Assembly (NCBI RefSeq): GCF_011397635.1
Contig: NC_064760.1
Coordinates: 25,493,356-25,557,355 of the forward strand
Source of the DNA: Epinephelus fuscoguttatus
Lineage: Eukaryota > Chordata > Actinopteri > Perciformes > Serranidae
DNA: 64,000 nt
Reading direction: 5' to 3'
The translations under genes and the position numbers were made by a program. Shown piece by piece: positions 57,401 through 64,000 of the stretch. Position 1 is the first letter of the stretch. The number at the start of each line of letters is the position of its first letter. A model generated the notes under the pieces. The model did no database searches. It was given only the letters and a program-made list of their open reading frames with translations, and was not told the DNA's origin.

Positions 57401-60400
57401 TAGGTTGGAAGCGACGAGCCCGTGAACATGACGGGCCCTGTGTTCAGACTGGCCAATAAGACGCTACGGCTCGACAAAACTAAAGGTTAATACACTTGAC
57501 CTTTTTAAAACGCAGTGTTTCTCTTTAATGGGACCCAGGGAGAATCATGTTTACATATTTTTAATAATAACTACACTGCTCCTCCAAAAGCACAAGCAGC
57601 CACAGGATGAAAAGAAACTCACTTGGCCAACGAGTAAATTAAATGAGTTCAATCAAACAGAGAAAGGCACGTTCGAGCCCTCCAGCCACTGTTAGTTGTC
57701 GAAGATGTGGGCGATACATCGGTGCAGCTTTGTGTGTTCTCTTGTGCTGCCTGAGCCCTGCCTGTGCCTTCTTATTCATGTAATTATTTCTTAATGGGTC
57801 CTTGAAGTGTTTCTGCATTTCTTGGTCTCACTTGCTCTTAGCTGGCGGCAAGGAGAAAGTCTTTTCAGTGTCCACTTTAGTGCCCTGGTTTTTCTGCGTC
57901 ACTGTCTGCATGTTCCTTTTTTGCCCACTCTGATTTCTTTGTGCGTCTCTCTCCGCGTCTTCATTCTTTTCTGTGCGTTTGAAATGTCTGAGTCCATTTG
58001 GTTTGTTGAGCGCTGTGTCAATTTGAGTTCACTCACCTCATTTCCCAACTGCTGAGAGACCAGAACCAACTTCACTTTGGATCAGCGCTCCTCACCTCAG
58101 CCCCATTATATGCATTAAGGAAGAAGGGAATGGATTAGATTGGAGTGGTTGCATCCCAGCAGGACCAGTTTAATTGTTGTCAAGAATATTTTATCTGGCC
58201 AATATCAGTGTTTAACACAGTGGGGAAGTTAGGTTCTGTTGCATCATCAGCAGTCCACTGATTATCTTTCTACTGGAAGGGAAGGTTCTGTCAGAAACTG
58301 AGGTGTATTTTTTTGTGTGTGTGGTTTTAACAGGAAAAGACCAGACCAACATTTCCAAAGGCAGCGGGTCTGCTGCAGCCACACAGGTGAGCCAATGTTA
58401 ACGGACTGCCGAATATCAAAAATAATGTTGTTGCCATCGTAACAAAACAAAAAAAACATACAAGGAAAACTGCTGAGATTAGAGCTGCAACAATTAGGTG
58501 ATAAATCAATTAGTCGTTTGAAATAAAATTAAATGGAAACTTTTTTTGATCATGGAATAATTGAATTGAATCAAATATTCTGAATATTTTATAAAGCAAA
58601 AAAAGCCGAAGATTTGCTGTTTTCTTGCCTCTTAAATGTTAGAATCTGATGCATTTCTTCATCATAAATGATAATAAACTGAATAATTTGGGATTTTTGG
58701 ACTACTGGTTGGATAAAATATACCACCTGAAGACGTCACCTTGTGCTCCGGGAAATGACACAGGACACTTTTTTTTCCACTTTTTTTTTTCATTTGAAAG
58801 CAACGGCTTTGCACGAACAAGGGAGTGATGATTTGCAGGCGACCTTGGTGACAACCTTTGTTATATTCTTATTTAATTACCAAAAACGTGTCAGTGTCTT
58901 GCCTTTTTTGTAATCATTCAGTAGATGATCTTTTTTGTTGGTTATATTGGGAATAGAGTAGGAAATATTTTTGCATCCAATGAAATGTGACACGTTGTAG
59001 AACGATAGCAGAGAGTCATGTACAACTATGGACACTTTATTCCCATTACGGAAAATTTACAATGGCTGGCAGTATTGCACAATAGAACAGTGTTGTAGTC
59101 AAGACCACCCAAACCGAGACCAAGTCATGACCAAGACCAGGACAGAGAGAGTCCCACACTGCACAACACACTTACGATGAAATGTGGATCACGCCAATCA
59201 TAGTCACTCCTCAAACTGATCCAACAGATCCAATTTCCCAGTTTCCCTTTCATTCACCTCTTTTATTGCCATAGTGTATGTGCGTGTGTATCAAGTGTAC
59301 CATTAAAAATGTCTTGATAAAATGATCAAAAGGCATTGCAGAGGTTAATTTTATGTGTGGGAATTTCCCTTTGTTTTCTATGAGCAAACAAATTCAAACA
59401 CTCAGAGGCACATATCAGTTTAACCATCTGTATTGAACACAACTCACACAACAACTCTTGTGCACAGGCAGTTTAGTGATATCCCCACAGTTGTGGTCTT
59501 GACTGGTCTTGAAATAAAATCCATAGTCCTCTTTGTCTGAAACAGACAAGACCAAGTAAAAGTGCGGACTCAGTAAAGACCTACAAAAAGTGGTCTTAAA
59601 TGTGCTTGGGACACATCTTCTGGACACCACCAAAATCACTGTTGAAAAGCATCAACATTTCTCTGATGAAATGTATTGATCATGTGATTTCTAAAATTTG
59701 TAGTGAAGAGTGTTACTAGGATTTAAAACCTTGGAAACTTTACTTTGAACATTAATAATGCTTGAATCTTTTGGTCGCAGGCAGGAGCAGCGAGCGCAGG
59801 CGGAGTGGAGGCCCGGTCAGTGCTTCAGACAGACAAAGCCAAGACTCAGCACAAGCCCAGTAAGAACCGCGACATGGAGGGTAGGACATCTCAGCTGCAT
59901 TTAGTAGGGTTAGGCAACATGGCAATATGCACTGTAAGAGGATAGATGTTTGATAACTGTCACTGTGTTTTCCATTCTATTTACAACAAGGAATCTATGG
60001 CAAATTGAATTGACAGGATGTTTTAATCAATGTGGGGACATACCTTGACCTCTCGAGGTCGAGGGTTCTTTCTAAGAATCACTGTTGTATACATATTGAT
60101 TAATAATAACATAATTGTTATTATTCTATATTTCTTAAACTTATTGAGAATACATTGTGTTGCCTAACCCTACTCCCAACTATTAAATGTGAATGCAGGA
60201 GGCAGATTAAAAATAGCACAGTGTTATTTATTTATTTATTTATTTATTTGAAACAAATGTCAGAATTAGCATGATGTTTTTGTGTGTCAGTGTTTCTGGA
60301 CATGCTGACGAGGGCTCAGGGCTGCAGGGTCGATGACCAGCGAGGCCTTTTGACCAAAGAGCAGCTGGAGCTGCCTCTGTTCCTGCAGCTGCCCTCAGAC

Positions 60401-60571
60401 CGGGGACAGGACACAGAGCCAGGTGAACCTGGTACAACCAGCTCCTCCTCTGCAGACTCCAAAGAGGACAGTGTGAAAGAAGAAGAGACGTCAAGTTCAG
60501 GTGGTGCAACGGCGGAAACTTCGAACTCTGCTGAGCCTGAGGCCAAAAACTTACGAGAAACAGCAGTTTGA
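48407..60571 (+). CDS. rgs14: regulator of G-protein signalling 14
   Basis: RGS14 is a GTPase-activating protein for Gi/o alpha that also binds Ras/Rap and inactive Gi alpha, linking G-protein and MAPK signalling. Fifteen coding exons join in phase: 48407-48451, 51370-51391, 51560-51711, 51860-51952, 53605-53748, 53852-54025, 54135-54213, 54330-54430, 54584-54799, 55076-55149, 55521-55647, 57404-57485, 58334-58386, 59781-59880, 60291-60571 (580 aa; human 566). Domains: RGS about 55-174 ([16 protein letters not shown] with the G-alpha contact Asn84, [13 protein letters not shown]); first Ras-binding domain about 294-365 ([22 protein letters not shown]); second about 368-440; GoLoco 486-508 ([15 protein letters not shown], with Gln504-Arg505). 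GoLoco separates RGS12/14 from other RGS proteins, and the absence of PDZ and PTB domains fits RGS14. The start has a perfect Kozak context (GCCACCATGG). Which fish copy (a or b) is not resolved. Confidence 0.95.
50170..50360 (-). mobile_element. degenerate tRNA-SINE copy in rgs14 intron 1
   Basis: GACAGACAGAAACGCTCACA, TTCACACCTCTGGGGAAATT, GATGGTGGGAGGAAACCCAG and GAACTCAACACAGAGAGGCT align with the body of the SINE at 28801-29172, same orientation, heavily mutated. Confidence 0.75.
50490..50830. repeat. dispersed repeat, first copy
   Basis: Starts TAGAGCTGCATTGATTTAT, continues AATTAATTGTCAACAAATTTG and ends with AGCTAATCGATTAATCAAGA. The family start TAGAGCTGCAACAATTAG recurs at 58485. 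It is a common teleost element, possibly a hAT-type MITE, in rgs14 intron 1. Confidence 0.6.
52252..53025. mobile_element. 774-bp TTAA-flanked element with internal duplication
   Basis: The left end is TTAA-AGGTCCAGTGTGTAGG and the right end is CCTACACACTCCTCCT-TTAA. Inside, two tandem copies share TTTTTACCGGTTTAAATC, CCAAGTCTGTTTG, CTCTGTGGATAATTC and CTCACGGTAAAAACCTC, about 220 bases apart. It lies in rgs14 intron 4. No protein is encoded. This is a well-known type of teleost non-autonomous element. Confidence 0.85.
55725..56230. mobile_element. inverted-end repeat in rgs14 intron 11
   Basis: Starts GGGTGTCTGCGGGGTCTTAA with repeated AAAAAGTATTAAAA. Ends with GGTCTTAAAAAAGTCTTAAA and ACCGCAGGATTCCTGCA. 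The two ends are rich in matching TTAAAAAGT/TCTTAAAA blocks. Non-coding dispersed element; the exact class is not resolved. Confidence 0.55.
56320..57055. mobile_element. possible inverted-end repeat in rgs14 intron 11
   Basis: Left: TACACGGACATGAATAACC-type sequence with TAACCTGTTTATGAGACTTA and ATCCTGGTTATG. Right: CGATCACAAACGGGTGATTC, ATGTCCACGTAAACGCAC. The ends are roughly complementary (ACACGGACATGAAT against ATTCATGTCCACGT). Non-coding. Confidence 0.5.
58485..58720. repeat. dispersed repeat, second copy (see 50490)
   Basis: TAGAGCTGCAACAATTAGGTG and AAATCAATTAGTCG open a copy of the same family as at 50490-50830. It lies in rgs14 intron 13. Confidence 0.6.
59090..59610. mobile_element. 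inverted-end repeat in rgs14 intron 13
   Basis: The left end has GTGTTGTAGTCAAGACCACC and GACCAAGACCAGG. The right end has GTTGTGGTCTTGACTGGTC and AAGTGGTCTT. The ends are approximate reverse complements, as in a MITE. Non-coding. Confidence 0.55.
60224..60249. repeat. (TTTA)n tract before rgs14 exon 15
   Basis: About six tandem TTTA units, 40 bases upstream of the last rgs14 acceptor. Confidence 0.95.
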
Positions 60572-61440
60572 AAGACTGTGTGTGTGTGTGTGTGTGTGTG
60601 CGTGTGTGTGTGTGTGTGTGTGGGATGGACAATATCAGAAACTACGGCAAACATCTTGCAATGTCATGTGACCATCATGTCAAAAGATGGGAAAAATGGT
60701 CAAGCACTTTTTATAACTGTTTACAAATAAGCTCTGAGACAGCAGTGTGGTATCATCTCTCCTGATAACTTCCTCTTGAGGCAATATGAAAGACAAAGAA
60801 GAACAAGAAAGATCATGGCAAACATTTATAGTGTCATTTCAAAACACTACAGGTTAATTGGAAGAAAGTTTGCTATGAATTGTTTAATGTATCAAAAATG
60901 CTCGAAGAAGTTTCAGTTCAACATTTCAGCCTGAAGCCAGTGTGTTTGCTCGAGTGTTTCCTGACGGATTAATGTTGTACAGTTTGTAGATTACTTTGCT
61001 TTAATTTCTCACAGTCTCACATTTCAGGCTTTTCTTTAAACTCTAAGCAAAGACATGTTTCTGCACAGGACTGTCCAGAAGGGCGTATTGAAGTGTATTG
61101 CACTTTTTTTTCTCTTTATTCGAATTAAGATTATTGAATATTTTACTGAGATGAGTTTTAAATATTTTAAATTAGCAGTGTTCATTTTGTGTGCTTACTT
61201 AATGTTTTCAAATGGGTTGTTTTTTTTGCAGTACTTCTGCATCTTGTTTGCTGTGATGGCACTTTGAGAAGCCCTGGTCAAGTCCTGTTTTCCCTTCTCA
61301 CGTCAGACTACATCTCAGGGTCCAGATCATGAATTAGTAATCTGATATTACAGGGAATGAATCAGATGATGTGATCATCAGAAAATATCCCACAGGGTGT
61401 GTCCAAAGAATTAAAGTGTTTCATGATGAAATGTGATCCT
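60572..61440 (+). other. rgs14: rgs14 3' UTR
   Basis: The stop codon is followed at once by a GT tract (60577-60621, with one CGT interruption). AT-rich UTR sequence without conserved frames continues to about 61420. An ATTAAA near 61410 is the most plausible poly(A) signal seen. Confidence 0.45.
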
Positions 61441-61472
61441 TTCCATCTGTATTTGTTGTTGGGGGAAGACGT

Positions 61473-61514
61473 CAGCTTTCAGCTTTCAGCTTTCAGCTTT
61501 CAGCTTTCAGCTCT
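61473..61514. repeat. heptamer tandem repeat (CAGCTTT) x6
   Basis: Five exact CAGCTTT units followed by one CAGCTCT unit. Confidence 0.97.
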
Positions 61515-62205
61515 CTGTGAGAGGAAGTTTTTTGGGTGAATCACTGAGGTCAGTTTCTGGCTTGACAAATGCTACGTGATTTGATTTTATATGTGGGGCA
61601 GCCAGACCCCTCTGCCCCTGTGGAAAGGCTGCATGACTCATGCAGTGTAAAACAAGCTGATGTGAATCTTGCAGTGAAGGTGTCAATTGTAACTAGCTCT
61701 GATTACATTATCTTATCCTGGGCGAGAAACCTAAAATGCCATCATGTAATGACGTCATTTTTGCACAGTGACGGCTGATCGTTGCAGCGCTGTGATTGGC
61801 TCTTTGTCAAGGCTTTGTAGTCAATGGTTTGTCTCATCTGTACACCGACTTGTTGCTGGAAGGTGTTTGTCAGGAGCCTAGGAGAATTGTTATGGGGTGC
61901 ATGTGGCTATTGTATGAGTTACCAAACAAATTAGATGAGTCATCGATGGACTCATCCCCATCGATGATGTCAGCAGCATGTATATATCAGAGTACGTGAC
62001 AGTATGGGGTGTGTGAATCGTCTCATTCACCCACTTTGTAGATTGGATTGTCTCTGAGGTAATTAACAATTAGGCAGTTAGCAGACGTGTGGAGGAAAAC
62101 AATATTGTGCACTATATGATACCTGTTTGTCACGCCCACAGTTTCCGTCTGCCAAGCTGAAAACATTAGCATACAGAGCTGTGATTGGCACACCTGGCGT
62201 TTATA

Positions 62206-62270
62206 TGTATGTGTGTGTGCGTGCGTGCGCGCGTGCGTGCGTGCGTGTGTGTGTGTGTGTGTGTGTGTGT
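62206..62270. repeat. (GT)(GC) alternating tract
   Basis: About 65 bases of alternating purine and pyrimidine with a GTGCGTGCGCGCGTGCGTGC centre. Long minus-strand frames of Thr-His and Ala-Arg repeats over it are artefacts. Confidence 0.95.
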
Positions 62271-63790
62271 CCATGCATGAGTGGTGCGTTGGCGGAGCTA
62301 TGAATGGGCAGAGAGGGGTGTGCTCTCACAGACACCATAGCAGCAGTGGGATGAGGAGTGCCATCTACTCCACTGCACGTCTGTACTGAGAGAAGGAAGG
62401 AGGGAGAAAAGGAGGTGAGTGTCTGAATTTCCCCCAGGCGTTTGACTAATCTCATTTTTGGGGGTGATCGCTGTGCTTGTTCAGTCAGTAGATGTGTCTG
62501 CCTGCCCTTTCTCTCTCTGTCACTCCCATCATTCATCCTCTCCTCCTGTCTGTCACTCAGTGCATTGCTGTGCTTGATTAAACGTCTCGTGCTGTCTTGA
62601 GATAAACCCTCCTTCGTCTCTTAATTCATAGAAAATCTCACATGTTATGCCAGTGCCTTTCTCCTATCTCTGTTTGCTGCTGTCAGTAATCGACATTGGG
62701 ATGGATAACAAACAGCTTTTGAATATCTGGGAAGTGTTTATTTTCTGAACTCAATCCTCTGCTAATGGGAGCTCTGAATGGTGCTCACTGTGCCTTTGAG
62801 AGTCCTGCAGAGGAATACATAAGTGGTGTAAAACAAAACCCATCCATCAGATCAATGCTCGCACATTTACTGTGCGCTGAGAGATGCTGCTCAGCCGGTG
62901 AAGGACAGACTCTGTGCTCAGTGTGTTAAAAAATGAAAATGATAGTGGATTCATTAGCTCTGACTCAGTTATCAGGTGAGAGACACATGGTCGAGATGTG
63001 ATGCAGGCTGGGAGCAGCTGTGCAGGTTGGCTGCTGACTGAATTCATCCAGCTGCAGAGAGTTGGGGTGTACATGTATGTGTGTCACACCTGAGTGTGGC
63101 TGAACAGACAGCCCATTATCATCAATTACAGGACATAATGTCCTTGCCACTGTGAGCCGTCTTATTGTGCTCCCTACTGCCGGTGCACCCACTGTCCGCA
63201 TGCTCACCTTTGTGCTCCAACCATTTCTGTGTGCATGCATGTTGCTATATAATTATACACATCATGTGCATGTGATCTTCTGTGATTAGCAACAGCAGGG
63301 ATGTAGCGAGGCGGCAATGTCAGGCCAGGCTTCAATTTCACCTCCTGGAGCTGAATTCTAAGGATTAGTTGACCCAAAGGAGGAGGAGTGGAAAGTAGGG
63401 TGTTTATCACTCATGTCACAGCTGAAAGGACGTTTTCTGTCACCATTGCAAGATGAATGGATGAACACTGATGAGCACCAGTTGGAGACATCATCACAAG
63501 TCTTCAGTATTCACCGTCAGATAGGCCGACCTTTCAAGAATCAGACGAGATCTGCTCACTGTATTAAAAGCTCCTAGCAATGCCTAATGACGTGGGCTGA
63601 CCTCTTTGATTCATGCCTTAATATGATATTTTCATTCAGCACCTGTAAAAGTTCTTCGGATGTGCGTGCCCTCCACCCTGCTTGTTCCGACCTTTCAAGA
63701 AGCCAACAGGAGCAATGATGTTGATGCAACCTGACCGTACTGTTCACTTTGATTTCTTTCCTGTCCTTGTGAAACTCCCTCTTACTCTTT

Positions 63791-63813
63791 CACACACACA
63801 CACACACACACAC
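63791..63813. repeat. (CA)n microsatellite
   Basis: Short pure CA tract in intergenic DNA. Confidence 0.95.
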
Positions 63814-64000
63814 TGAAATGAAGCTTAAGAAATCCATGCGATGCTTCTCAGTTGGGGAGTTAATTAGTGTTGACCCAACATTTAAAGATTCGAGCTGGGC
63901 CGATCTCAGTCTCTGCCGGTGTTTATGGATTCAAATCTTCAGAGCAGATTTTCTTCTTATGCAATGCAGATGCTCACATCAGCATTTTATTTCAGACCGT

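Larger units (their letters stand above)
61441..64000. other. intergenic flank after rgs14
   Basis: No conserved protein exon is recognised. It holds the heptamer repeat at 61473-61514, a purine-pyrimidine alternating tract at 62206-62270 and a CA tract at 63791-63813. A strong donor (AAAGGAG then GTGAGTGTC at 62414-62415) follows a purine-rich stretch and could end a non-coding first exon of a plus-strand gene beyond the window; support is weak. Confidence 0.4.

Noticed and set aside
60240-60654. Three long frames antisense to the last rgs14 exon
   Set aside because: They are shadows of the rgs14 coding exon extended by the GT repeat after the stop.
62023-62536. Minus-strand frames with Thr-His-Ala-Arg repeats
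   Set aside because: They are artefacts of the GT/GC alternating tract.

Overview
The window is nuclear DNA from a ray-finned (teleost) fish. Every gene is split by GT-AG introns. The proteins are vertebrate, one gene is a fish-type ARL3 paralogue, and the non-coding DNA is full of dispersed repeats typical of teleosts: a tRNA-derived SINE, TTAA-flanked fold-back elements, a LINE remnant, GCTAAC-rich repeats and long dinucleotide tracts. I rebuilt each gene exon by exon and checked that reading phases join. All homology statements come from recognising the proteins, not from a search.

Layout. 1-1169: upstream/promoter DNA. 1170-6270 (+): rbm22, spliceosome factor, 11 coding exons, 427 aa. 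7637-12205 (-): myoz3, sarcomeric Z-disc protein, 5 coding exons, 256 aa, with one large fold-back element in intron 2 and another just upstream of the coding exons. 15410-28538 (+): a soluble guanylate cyclase of the invertebrate Gyc-88E (atypical, gas-sensing) type, 18 coding exons, 766 aa, followed by a 3' UTR holding a recent SINE. 30056-30436 (-): an unrecognised small single-pass membrane protein. 32968-36523 (-): an ARL3-type small GTPase, 6 coding exons, 187 aa. 36524-39515: repeat-rich, with one transposon nested in another. 39516-42750 (-): an unrecognised one-Ig-domain receptor-like protein, 7 coding exons, 212 aa. 43000-46800: repeats only. 48407-60571 (+): rgs14, 15 coding exons, 580 aa, with a possible alternative first exon at 46837. 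60572-64000: the rgs14 3' UTR, then intergenic DNA.

The genes do not form a pathway. The rbm22-myoz3 neighbourhood matches human 5q33.1; the cyclase, ARL3 and rgs14 parts are a fish arrangement.

The most interesting locus is the guanylate cyclase. Its haem-binding H-NOX features are intact (His104, Tyr133-x-Ser135-x-Arg137), and so are both catalytic metal-binding Asp residues (460 and 504). The substrate-side residues that are Cys, Asn and Arg in active cyclases are Gly570, His577 and Ala581. The protein also ends in CSVS, a CAAX-type lipidation signal. Together these suggest a haem sensor subunit that may need a catalytic partner or may signal without making cGMP.
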